DNA from: Pseudomonadota bacterium
GTDB lineage: Bacteria > BMS3Abin14
Direction: 5' to 3'
Assembly: GCA_003229755.1 (NCBI GenBank)
Contig: QIFJ01000005.1
Coordinates: 1-11,985, forward strand
Length of the DNA: 11,985 bases
The notes under the pieces were generated by a model, which worked only from the letters and a program-made list of their open reading frames with translations, did not search any database and had not been told where the DNA came from. The position numbers and the translations under genes were made by a program. Numbering within the stretch: position 1 is the stretch's first letter; every line of letters starts with the position of its first letter. This document shows positions 1-5,653 of this stretch, piece by piece.

Positions 1-469
1 ACGGGTCGTACTTCTTCACAGCATGCATGAGACCCACATTGCCCTCCTGGATCAGGTCGAGGATATCTCTCCAGAGCTTCCTGTATTCCAGGGCGATCTT
101 TATGACAAGCCTGAGATTTGATGTCACCAGGCCGTATGCCGCGTCGATGTCCTCTGTTTCCAGGTACTGGATCGCAAGTTCCTTTTCCTCTTCGCGGGTA
201 AGAACCGGATAATGCCTGACATCCTGGTAGTACGCTGATACCGGATCGTAGGCGACCAGTTTTGAGCTCCTGGACGTGGATCTTTTTTTTCCTACTGTAT
301 CTTTAGCGGCTTTTGTGCTCGCGGTTTTAGCGGTCTTTTGGGTGTTGGGTTTTACTCTCTTCTTAACACCGGTTTTCACCGTTTTTCTGCCGGCTGTTTT
401 AACTTTTTCTCCACCACCCTTGCCGGGAGCTTTCTTTTTTTTCGGTTTTTTTTCAGCCATTTTTTTCAT
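1..469 (-). CDS. RpoH-like sigma-70 family RNA polymerase sigma factor, N-terminal part (3' end off the left edge)
   Basis: Directs RNA polymerase to a set of promoters. About 155 residues are visible. The first ~65 are a Lys/Ala/Thr-rich, probably disordered tail. Recognisable sigma sequence starts near YDPVSAYYQDVRHYPVLTR (region 1.2-like) and runs into region 2: a TSNLRLVIKIALEYRKLW segment, then the region 2.2 core-binding signature DLIQEGNVGLMHAVKKYDP at the window edge. That signature, with no large region 1.1, fits the RpoH/SigB-type group seen in deltaproteobacteria better than RpoD; regions 2.4 and 4, which would settle this, lie outside. Two in-frame ATGs (469 and 460) are possible and neither has a clear Shine-Dalgarno, so the start is uncertain by three codons. 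It begins 23 bases after the rlmN stop, and a GGACTTTTTGCGACC motif sits in that gap. The basic tail is the odd point. Confidence 0.88.
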   Translation of the reverse strand, partial: MKKMAEKKPKKKKAPGKGGGEKVKTAGRKTVKTGVKKRVKPNTQKTAKTASTKAAKDTVGKKRSTSRSSKLVAYDPVSAYYQDVRHYPVLTREEEKELAIQYLETEDIDAAYGLVTSNLRLVIKIALEYRKLWRDILDLIQEGNVGLMHAVKKYDP

Positions 470-475
470 TTATAG

Positions 476-490
476 GGTCGCAAAAAGTCC
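476..490 (-). repeat. GGACTTTTTRCGACC motif, copy 1
   Basis: Minus-strand GGACTTTTTGCGACC between the rlmN stop and the sigma-factor start, 6 bases before the first possible ATG. Identical to the copy at 2247-2261 and one base different from the copy at 10679-10693; all three have the same orientation. Confidence 0.7.
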
Positions 491-492
491 AT

Positions 493-1518
493 TTATTTAC
501 TACTTGCCCTGAGTTGACCGCAGGCAGCGCCTATCTCGCTTCCCCTGCTTGATCTTACAGTAGCAAGTATACCCGAATCGAGAAGTACCTTCTGAAAGGC
601 AGTGGACCTGGCTTCCGGAGATGGCATGTAGTCTGCCGAAGTCTCGTTGCAGGGGATCAGGTTGACTTTACAGGGTATCCCTTTGAGCAAACCTGCCACT
701 TTCATGGCGTCGTCATCGCTGTCATTCAAGCCGTCAATGAGTACATACTCAAAGGTAATTCTTTGACGGTTGCTCAGGGGATATTCCCTTGCCGCCTTTA
801 TGAGGTTCTTTATGGGGTATTTTCTGTTCACCGGCATAATCTCAGAGCGGGTGCCATCATCACCTGCGTTCAGGGATATTGCAAGATTGACCCCGAGTCC
901 CTCATCGCTGAGCCTCTTTATGCCGGGCACCCAGCCGCATGTAGATACAGTCACACGCCTGGGAGAGAAGTCGAACCCTCTGCTGTCCAGTATTATCTCC
1001 AGGGATGGGACAACCTCATCCAGATTCTTCAGGGGCTCACCCATGCCCATAAAAACGAGGTTTCTCAGCCGCCTCCTGTTCCCCAGTACCCTGGAAGCCG
1101 TTGCCACCTGGGCGAGTATTTCGCCTCTTGTAAGGTCCCTCGAAAGGCCGTCCCTTGCACTCTCGCAGAAGGTACAACCCATACCGCAACCCGCCTGTGT
1201 GGAAAGGCACTGTGTCATGTATCCTTTCTCCTGGATCAACACAGTTTCCAGCAGTTCGCCATCTCCCAGGGAGAGAAGGAGTTTTTCGATGCCATCTCTG
1301 GATCTTTTCCTGTCCACTAATGTGAGGGGATCCAGATCCAGAATATCTGAGAGCTTTTCCCTCAGATCAGCTGAAAGGTTCGTCATACCGGAAAAATCCG
1401 GCACTGTTCGGACATAGGCCCAGTTCAGGACCTGATCGAGGCGGTATGGAGTTTGGTCCAGATCCCCCAGTATCCCGGCCAGTTCATCGATAGATCTGTC
1501 GAAAAAGTTCTCTTTCAT
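493..1518 (-). CDS. rlmN: RlmN, 23S rRNA (adenine2503-C2)/tRNA (adenine37-C2) methyltransferase, radical SAM
   Basis: Radical-SAM enzyme that methylates C2 of A2503 in 23S rRNA and, in many bacteria, A37 of some tRNAs. The 341-residue product has the 4Fe-4S motif C111-x3-C115-x2-C118 (CGMGCTFC), a GMGEPLKNLDEV SAM-binding segment, and a C-terminal AACGQLRA in which C333 is the candidate methyl-carrying cysteine; length is typical for the family. The frame is open upstream to 1581, but those 21 residues come from a 7-base-word repeat tract. I choose the ATG at 1518 because AGGA lies 6 bases ahead of it and MKENFFDRSIDELAGIL looks like a normal RlmN N-terminus. It lies between the ndk remnant and the sigma-factor gene on the same strand, with only a short gap to the latter, so co-transcription with the sigma gene is plausible. 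Confidence 0.96.
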   Translation of the reverse strand: MKENFFDRSIDELAGILGDLDQTPYRLDQVLNWAYVRTVPDFSGMTNLSADLREKLSDILDLDPLTLVDRKRSRDGIEKLLLSLGDGELLETVLIQEKGYMTQCLSTQAGCGMGCTFCESARDGLSRDLTRGEILAQVATASRVLGNRRRLRNLVFMGMGEPLKNLDEVVPSLEIILDSRGFDFSPRRVTVSTCGWVPGIKRLSDEGLGVNLAISLNAGDDGTRSEIMPVNRKYPIKNLIKAAREYPLSNRQRITFEYVLIDGLNDSDDDAMKVAGLLKGIPCKVNLIPCNETSADYMPSPEARSTAFQKVLLDSGILATVRSSRGSEIGAACGQLRASSK

Positions 1519-1523
1519 GTTGA

Positions 1524-1568
1524 GTCCTGATCGAGTTTCGTGTTTCGAGTCTAGGTTTAATGTTTCAG
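1524..1568. repeat. Heptanucleotide-word tract, upstream of rlmN
   Basis: On the plus strand the spacer reads as successive 7-base units that vary on a theme, starting AGTTTCG, TGTTTCG, AGTCTAG and ending GTTTCAG. It sits immediately before the rlmN ribosome-binding site and creates a spurious N-terminal extension of that frame. The phasing is visible by eye; the repeat is degenerate. Confidence 0.55.
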
Positions 1569-1605
1569 GTTCATCTCCCAATGAATTGTGGGATATCGGT
1601 ATATT

Positions 1606-1792
1606 GTATTCATCACGCCGGGTTTTTGTGTGTAATCACTCGCCTTCGCAACCCCCTTTGAGCTTCGCTTCGTGATTCACCAAAACCCCGGCGTGATATA
1701 TATTAATTCATCCAGGGTTCCGGCCATTGTACCGGTATAAAACCCTGAAGCGAAACACCGAAGGCGTTGCGAAGGCAAAGTCGCTTTTGCCT
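1606..1792 (+). repeat. Composite hairpin repeat element, copy A
   Basis: Matches the minus strand of 5186-5400. From left: an imperfect palindrome of 86 nt with a perfect 11-bp outer stem (ATCACGCCGGG 1612-1622 with CCCGGCGTGAT 1687-1697); the block GCTTCGTGATTCACCAAAAC shared with copy B; then TTCATCCAGGGTTCCG and a second hairpin (AGGGTT...AACCCT, about 1714-1745); then a third hairpin (AGGCAAA 1773-1779 with TTTGCCT 1786-1792, 6-nt loop). The best-conserved core is 1606-1754. No open reading frame is carried. It separates ndk from rlmN, and the third hairpin lies just past the ndk stop, so it could act in transcript 3'-end stability. Confidence 0.75.
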
Positions 1793-1802
1793 GCCCTGTG
1801 GC

Positions 1803-2206
1803 TCAAAGTTCCTTGAAAAAAAACGGGATTTCAAAGGAAGCCGATTCGGGCGAATCGGAGCCATGTACTATGTTCCTCTCGATGTTTTCAGCAAGGTCCG
1901 CTCTTATTGTTCCCGGCTCGGCCTATCGGTGGCCCCCATGATCTTCCTTGCCGTGTCTATGGCATCCGGCCCTTCGAGGACCATAACAACTACCGATCCC
2001 GATGACATATAATCCTTCAGATCGCCGTAAAAAGGCCGCTCCCGGTGTACGGCGTAAAACCCCCCTGCTTCTTCATCCGTCATTGTCAGCATCCTCATGG
2101 CTACAACCTTCATGCCTGCTTTTTCGAACCTCGATACTACATCTCCGATGACACCCTTTTCAACTCCATCGGGCTTAACAATGGAAAGCGTTCTCTCTAA
2201 TTGCAC
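1803..2206 (-). pseudogene. ndk: Nucleoside diphosphate kinase with a frame break (apparent 7-base loss)
   Basis: NDK transfers the gamma phosphate between NTPs and NDPs through a phosphohistidine. A GTG start at 2206 (AGAGGGGG about 6 bases upstream) gives VQLERTLSIVKPDG, a normal NDK N-terminus, and the frame continues through RERPFYGDLKDYM to KIMGATD. It then reads RPSREQ and stops at 1904-1906, after 100 residues. A second frame supplies the missing end: AEPGTIRADLAENIERN, then IVHGSDSPESA with the catalytic His, then EIPFFFKEL and a stop at 1803-1805. Between GATD and PGTIR the family normally has five residues (15 bases); only 8 bases are present, so 7 appear to be missing, in the loop corresponding to the Kpn loop. 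The 100-residue product would lack the active-site His. This could be a real pseudogene, a mixed-population variant or an assembly error. The rest of the sequence shows no decay, which argues for a recent event or an artefact. Confidence 0.85.
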
Positions 2207-2246
2207 TGCATTCCCCCTCTCTGACAAACATCCGTTAAGTTGTAAA

Positions 2247-2261
2247 GGTCGCAAAAAGTCC
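2247..2261 (-). repeat. GGACTTTTTRCGACC motif, copy 2
   Basis: Minus-strand GGACTTTTTGCGACC, 40 bases upstream of the ndk GTG start and adjoining the hairpin at 2259-2319. Identical to copy 1. Confidence 0.7.
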
Positions 2262-2319
2262 GTGAGCGGCTTTTTCCTCCTCGGAGAGTGAAAAGCGTCG
2301 TTTTCACTCTCCTCACGGA
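2259..2319. repeat. Nested hairpin upstream of ndk
   Basis: A perfect 12-bp stem (GGAGAGTGAAAA 2283-2294 with TTTTCACTCTCC 2301-2312, 6-nt loop GCGTCG) lies inside an outer stem (TCCGTGAG 2259-2266 with CTCACGGA 2312-2319; the two share one base). There is no following T tract on either strand, so it is not a standard terminator. Confidence 0.7.
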
Positions 2320-2326
2320 TCAAAGT

Positions 2327-2459
2327 CTTGCTGCGCAAGCCGTTGGTCCGGGCACCCACGCTCGGGCGCGATGGTAATCATCAATGACTCACGGTTTATG
2401 TCATTAATTCGGGCGCCCCTTAAGTGGGCGCGTTGATGACTTCGTAAGGAGTCATCAAC
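2327..2459. repeat. Series of four further small hairpins between ndk and recG
   Basis: In order: CTTGC/GCAAG (2327-2339), AATGAC/GTCATT (2383-2405), GCGCCC/GGGCGC (2413-2431) and a perfect 10-bp stem GTTGATGACT/AGTCATCAAC (2432-2459, 8-nt loop). With the preceding nested hairpin they fill about 200 bases that code for nothing I recognise. ACTCACGGTTTATGTCA (2387-2403) recurs with two changes at 5525-5541. Confidence 0.55.
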
Positions 2460-2494
2460 TTTATAAGTTCCCGTAAAATAACGGTTCCTTTTTC

Positions 2495-2655
2495 TTTTCC
2501 ACAGAAACTGTGGACAGGTGGTGGATAACCCTGTGCATGAACAGCCTCATATAACCACTTAAAAGGGTTTTTTCCTCATTGCACAAAAATTGTGCAATTT
2601 GTATTATGTTATATATATCAACACCTTACATTATTTTTCATGACATTATTACTTC
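2495..2655. other. DnaA-box-like cluster with adjoining AT-rich DNA; candidate replication origin or DnaA-binding locus
   Basis: TTTTCCACA (2495-2503) fits the DnaA-box consensus TTWTNCACA exactly. GGTGGATAA (2520-2528) and TGTGCATGA (2532-2540) are one-mismatch boxes on the other strand, and TGTGGACAG (2509-2517) is a two-mismatch box, so four candidates fall within 46 bases. TCCACAG/CTGTGGA (2498-2514) is also a palindrome. An AT-rich stretch (about 2585-2655, including TATATATATCA) follows at a spacing like that of an unwinding element. Against an origin: there is no dnaA, dnaN, gidA or parAB here, and flanking genes run the same way on both sides. A titration site such as datA, or chance, are the alternatives. 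Confidence 0.35.
2578..2598. promoter_or_regulatory. Perfect palindrome with NtrC-like spacing (GCAC-N7-GTGC)
   Basis: TTGCACAA (2579-2586) and TTGTGCAA (2590-2597) are perfect complements around AAA, extended by one A-T pair on each side. GCAC-N7-GTGC matches the half-site spacing of NtrC enhancer sites. No sigma-54 -24/-12 promoter was recognised nearby and the nearest downstream start (ndk) is about 370 bases away, so the function is uncertain; it could also be part of the origin-like region. Confidence 0.4.
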
Positions 2656-2673
2656 AAACTGACAATTTGAAGT
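2651..2673. repeat. Hairpin downstream of recG
   Basis: ACTTCAAA (2651-2658) pairs perfectly with TTTGAAGT (2666-2673) around a 7-nt loop. It lies 61 bases past the recG stop. There is no T run in the direction of recG transcription, so I do not call it a terminator; a CTGTATACAG palindrome is nearby at 2701-2710. Confidence 0.4.
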
Positions 2674-2733
2674 TTTCCAGGCCGGTTTGCGATAATGTGC
2701 CTGTATACAGTATTATTCGCTGTTGATAAAGCC

Positions 2734-4818
2734 CTATCCCGAAGAAGGTAATTCGAGTTTCCCAGACCAGAATTCCTCCACACTTTTAAGTAGATTCTGG
2801 GCCTCGTTTCCTCCCTTATCCAGTAGTCTTTCGCCTGTATCTCTGGCGCTTGCAAAAAGGGACCGATCCCTTATGGGATGAGCATACCTGAAATCAGGAA
2901 AGCCCGCCTGCCGAACACCGAAAAAATCGCCTGGACCCCTCATCTTCAGGTCTTCTTGGGCGATCTCGAAACCTGAGGTCAACCTGGTCATCACAGCCAG
3001 ACGCTCTTTCGCCTCAGGAGTTACGGATTCTGTCGCCACAAGAATGCACCTCGATGGCCGCGTGCCCCTTCCAACCCTGCCCCTGAGCTGGTGGAGCTGG
3101 AACAGACCAAATCTATCCGCATGCTCCACTACCATCAGTGTGGCATCCGGAACATCCACGCCTACCTCAATGACAGTTGTGGCCACCAGGACCTGATACC
3201 TGCCGTTCCTGAAATCGTTCATGACTCTTTCTTTCTCATTGGCAGGCATCCTCCCGGTGAGAAGGCCTATCTTCAAATTGGGGAAAATTTCTTTCCGGTA
3301 GCGGTCCGCCATTTCACTGGCAGCTGAAAGTTCCGACTTTTCCGTCTCTTCAACAAGTGGATACACTATGAACACGCGGTTTGAGTCTTTAACCTCCCTG
3401 GCTATGGCCAGGTGAAGTCTTGCCCGGTCGGACTCATTGAAGATAATTGTCTGGACAGGTTTCCTTCCAGGGGGCATTTCGTCAAGTGTCGATACATCAA
3501 GGTCACCGTACAGCACCATGGTCAGGCTGCGTGGTATCGGCGTCGCCGTCATAACAAGGAAGTGCGGACTTTCGCCCTTTTTCCTTAGTGCCAGTCGCTG
3601 GACAACTCCGAACCGGTGCTGCTCGTCCACAACGACAAGGGCAAGGGAAGGAAAATCAACACCCTCCTGAATAAGAGCGTGGGTGCCCACCACCGCAACA
3701 GGTCGACCGGAGGTGATAATGTCCAGAGCCTTCTTCTTTTCCTTCGAACCCATGCTGCCGGTGAGTAAAACAGATGCTATCCCCAATTCCTCAGCCCACT
3801 GGGACATATTGGAAAAATGCTGTTCGGCGAGGACCTCCGTGGGTACCATAAGGGCTGCCTGTCGGCCTGATTCAACCGCGTGAAGCATGCAAATAAAGGC
3901 GACAAGCGTCTTTCCCGAACCCACATCCCCCTGGAGCAGGCGCTGCATGGGAACTCCTCTGGAAAGATCATCTCTTATCTCTTTCAGGACTTGATCCTGC
4001 CCTCCAGTTAAGGTAAATGGCAGGCTATCTCTTAGTTTATTTTCCAGTTCACCTTCCGATTCCACCGAAAAACCGGGAACCTGTCTGACCGAGCGCCTGT
4101 GCTGCAGCAATCCCAGCTGGAAGAGGAGAAGCTCCCCGAACTTGAGGCGTCGGTGCCATGGGCTGTCACCCCGGTTAAGCGCTTCCACATCAGTGCCTGC
4201 CGGCGGGTTGTGAAGTGACCTGATTGATGTCACGAGATCAGGAAGGGACAGCTCATCGAGCACATTGCGAGGAATGAACTCCTGGAAATGATCCACAACC
4301 ATATCGAGAGACTGCTCTACTGCTCTTTTCACAGCTCTTTGTGTAAGCCCTTCTGTCAGTGGATAGATGGGTACTATCCCCTGGCCCTCCCCGTCTCCGG
4401 GGTTTGCCATCTCGGGATGATACATCTGGAGTTGCCCCGCAAAGGTATCCACACGCCCGGTGGCTATGACTTCGGAGCCGGCGGGAAAGTTATCCTCAAG
4501 ATTTTTTTTCAGCCACCTGTTGTAACGGAACCATTTAAGCAAAAGTACTCCCTTCCCATCACTGACCATGATCTCGAGGGTGCCTCTCCTTTGGTAACGC
4601 TTTTCGTAAAGTGACATTACCTGGCCCCTGACCGTATATGTAGCACCGGGAACCAGCGTCGGTATCGGTTGGGGATGGCTTCTATCCTGGTAGGCTCTGG
4701 GGATTATGAAAGGAAGATCTTCTACTGATCCTGCGCCAAGGTTTGCAAACTTCTTCGACACCTTGTCGCCCACCCCTTTCAGGGTGAGAAGAGGTGTCTT
4801 GCCGCTGCCGGTTTCCAT
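2734..4818 (-). CDS. recG: ATP-dependent DNA helicase RecG
   Basis: Branch-migration helicase that remodels stalled forks, Holliday junctions and R-loops. The 694-residue product (E. coli RecG is 693) starts with KTPLLTLKGVGDKV...PFIIPRAYQDRS, the wedge-domain N-terminus, then an OB-type segment (TYTVRGQVMSLYEKRYQRR). The helicase core follows: QGDVGSGKT (Walker A, near residue 300), DEQHRFGVVQR (motif II), VMTATPIPRSLTM (motif III), and VEHADRFGLFQLHQLRGRVGRG (motifs V-VI). The C-terminal KMRGPGDFFGVRQAGFPDFR is also typical. The frame is open to 4959, but the 47 upstream residues overlap the DUF1858 gene and look unlike RecG. ATG 4818 has GGGGAGG just upstream, at a tight spacing, and begins 23 bases after the DUF1858 stop, suggesting a two-gene unit. 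Confidence 0.97.
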   Translation of the reverse strand: METGSGKTPLLTLKGVGDKVSKKFANLGAGSVEDLPFIIPRAYQDRSHPQPIPTLVPGATYTVRGQVMSLYEKRYQRRGTLEIMVSDGKGVLLLKWFRYNRWLKKNLEDNFPAGSEVIATGRVDTFAGQLQMYHPEMANPGDGEGQGIVPIYPLTEGLTQRAVKRAVEQSLDMVVDHFQEFIPRNVLDELSLPDLVTSIRSLHNPPAGTDVEALNRGDSPWHRRLKFGELLLFQLGLLQHRRSVRQVPGFSVESEGELENKLRDSLPFTLTGGQDQVLKEIRDDLSRGVPMQRLLQGDVGSGKTLVAFICMLHAVESGRQAALMVPTEVLAEQHFSNMSQWAEELGIASVLLTGSMGSKEKKKALDIITSGRPVAVVGTHALIQEGVDFPSLALVVVDEQHRFGVVQRLALRKKGESPHFLVMTATPIPRSLTMVLYGDLDVSTLDEMPPGRKPVQTIIFNESDRARLHLAIAREVKDSNRVFIVYPLVEETEKSELSAASEMADRYRKEIFPNLKIGLLTGRMPANEKERVMNDFRNGRYQVLVATTVIEVGVDVPDATLMVVEHADRFGLFQLHQLRGRVGRGTRPSRCILVATESVTPEAKERLAVMTRLTSGFEIAQEDLKMRGPGDFFGVRQAGFPDFRYAHPIRDRSLFASARDTGERLLDKGGNEAQNLLKSVEEFWSGKLELPSSG

Positions 4819-4841
4819 CACCTCCCCTGGAATGGCAAGCC

Positions 4842-5048
4842 CTACTTCTTGTCCCCGGTAGTGGAGTTCAGATCCTTGAGCAGTTCGTCCAGGTTCACAC
4901 CGTGGGCGATCGCTCCATACTCGATAGATTCGGCCTCGGCACCGAGACATCCGAAGCACTGCATATTATACCGTCTGAGGACTTTAACTGTATCGGGATA
5001 ACTACGCAGGACTTCGTTAAAGGTCATATCCTTTGTAATTTTTCCCAT
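4842..5048 (-). CDS. DUF1858 domain-containing small protein
   Basis: A 68-residue protein of the DUF1858 family, whose function is not established; the domain also occurs in some multi-domain redox-related proteins. It opens with MGKITKDMTFNEVLRSYPDTV, in which the helix EVLRSYPDTVKVLRRY leads to the signature MQCFGCLGAE with a C-x2-C pair (about residues 31 and 34) that could bind metal or cycle as a disulfide. The remainder (SIEYGAIAHGVNLDELLKDLN) is the usual helical end. There is no signal peptide, so it is presumably cytoplasmic. The start is well supported by AGGAGG five bases before the ATG. It precedes recG by 23 bases on the same strand and is probably co-transcribed with it; I see no basis for a functional tie to recombination. 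Confidence 0.88.
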   Translation of the reverse strand: MGKITKDMTFNEVLRSYPDTVKVLRRYNMQCFGCLGAEAESIEYGAIAHGVNLDELLKDLNSTTGDKK

Positions 5049-5070
5049 TCTGTCCTCCTATCATTCTCAG

Positions 5071-5112
5071 TTGAAAGTTTAAAGTTGAATGTTGAAAGTT
5101 TAAACTGAAAAC
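5071..5112. repeat. Heptanucleotide-word tract, upstream of DUF1858
   Basis: Six consecutive 7-base units, variants of TTGAAAG and TTTAAAG, in exact 7-base phase from 5071 to 5112. TTGAAAG occurs in full at 5071 and 5092. It lies just upstream of the DUF1858 ribosome-binding site. Confidence 0.75.
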
Positions 5113-5185
5113 CAACAACTTCTGATATCTAATAATCTAATTTCGGTTCATCTCCTAATTAGTTGGTGATTAATACATAATAACC

Positions 5186-5400
5186 GGATTCCGTCAAAAG
5201 CCCCTTTGCCTTCCGCCTTCGCCAAGGCTACGGCGGACAAGTCGGCTTTACACCTTAGCGCTTTTAGCTTCGCTTCAGGGCCTTTTAACGGAACCCTGGA
5301 TGAAAAATATATTCAGGCCGGGGTTTTGGTGAATCACGAAGCGGAGCTAGCACCACGCGCAGGCGAGTGATTACACCCAAAAGCCCGGCCATTTGAATAC
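5186..5400 (-). repeat. Composite hairpin repeat element, copy B (inverted relative to copy A)
   Basis: The reverse complement aligns with 1606-1792. Shared blocks include GTATTCA, GTGTAATCACTCGCCT, GCTTCGTGATTCACCAAAAC, TTCATCCAGGGTTCCG, CCCTGAAGCGAA and GCGAAGGC followed by AAAG...CTTTTG. The outer stem here is GGCCGGG/CCCGGCC, where copy A has CGCCGGG/CCCGGCG: both sides of one base pair changed together. Copy B also carries an extra hairpin (TCCGCC 5212-5217 with GGCGGA 5232-5237, inner GCC/GGC). It fills most of the gene-free stretch between DUF1858 and rpmB and carries no gene. Confidence 0.75.
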
Positions 5401-5445
5401 ACAGCCCATCGCCTGCCATTATCCCCTCTCGCTTCTCATTCCCTT

Positions 5446-5473
5446 CCTATAGCCTATAGCCTAAAACCTATAG
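5446..5473. repeat. Heptanucleotide-word tract, CCTATAG type
   Basis: Four adjoining 7-base units: CCTATAG (5446-5452, 5453-5459 and 5467-5473) with one variant CCTAAAA (5460-5466). It lies in the gene-free region upstream of rpmB. Confidence 0.8.
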
Positions 5474-5485
5474 CCTGGTTTCACC

Positions 5486-5520
5486 AATTTCCAATCTCGA
5501 ATCTCGAATTTCAAACTTGC
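5486..5520. repeat. Heptanucleotide-word tract, AATCTCG type
   Basis: Five 7-base units in phase, AATCTCG twice (5493-5499, 5500-5506) flanked by the variants AATTTCC (5486-5492), AATTTCA (5507-5513) and AACTTGC (5514-5520). It follows the CCTATAG tract, 12 bases away, with a different word. Confidence 0.75.
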
Positions 5521-5558
5521 AAAAACTCACGGATTATGTTAGCAATCCAACTCTTTAA

Positions 5559-5629
5559 CCGCAAGGTAAAACCAACTTTGCGGGAGGCTAAAAGACCCCG
5601 GATTCGAAAAAGAATCAAGGCTTTTTCGA
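5559..5629 (+). promoter_or_regulatory. Structured rpmB leader (two hairpins)
   Basis: The rpmB 5' leader contains CCGCAAGGT (5559-5567), which pairs with ACTTTGCGG (5575-5583) with one G-U pair and a 7-nt loop. A second stem pairs TCGAAAAAG (5604-5612) with CTTTTTCGA (5621-5629) around an 8-nt loop. The second ends 24 bases before the ATG. This could be a ribosomal-protein leader used for autoregulation or transcript stability, but no known leader family is recognised; inference only. Confidence 0.4.
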
Positions 5630-5653
5630 GGTTATACGAAAGGAGAAGTTAAC

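Noticed and set aside
763..1417. Long plus-strand open frames opposite rlmN
   Set aside because: They are antisense shadows of a clear RlmN, with no family resemblance and no ribosome-binding site.
4819..4959. N-terminal extension of RecG
   Set aside because: The extra residues overlap the DUF1858 gene in another frame and do not resemble RecG; ATG 4818 has a ribosome-binding site and gives the normal length.
5446..5520. Possible CRISPR array or tandem minisatellite
   Set aside because: Units are 7 bases with no spacer-repeat alternation and no cas genes nearby.
5517..5545. Promoter for rpmB starting at TTGCAA
   Set aside because: No acceptable -10 hexamer at 16-18 bases; the TTGC is part of the AATCTCG-type word tract.
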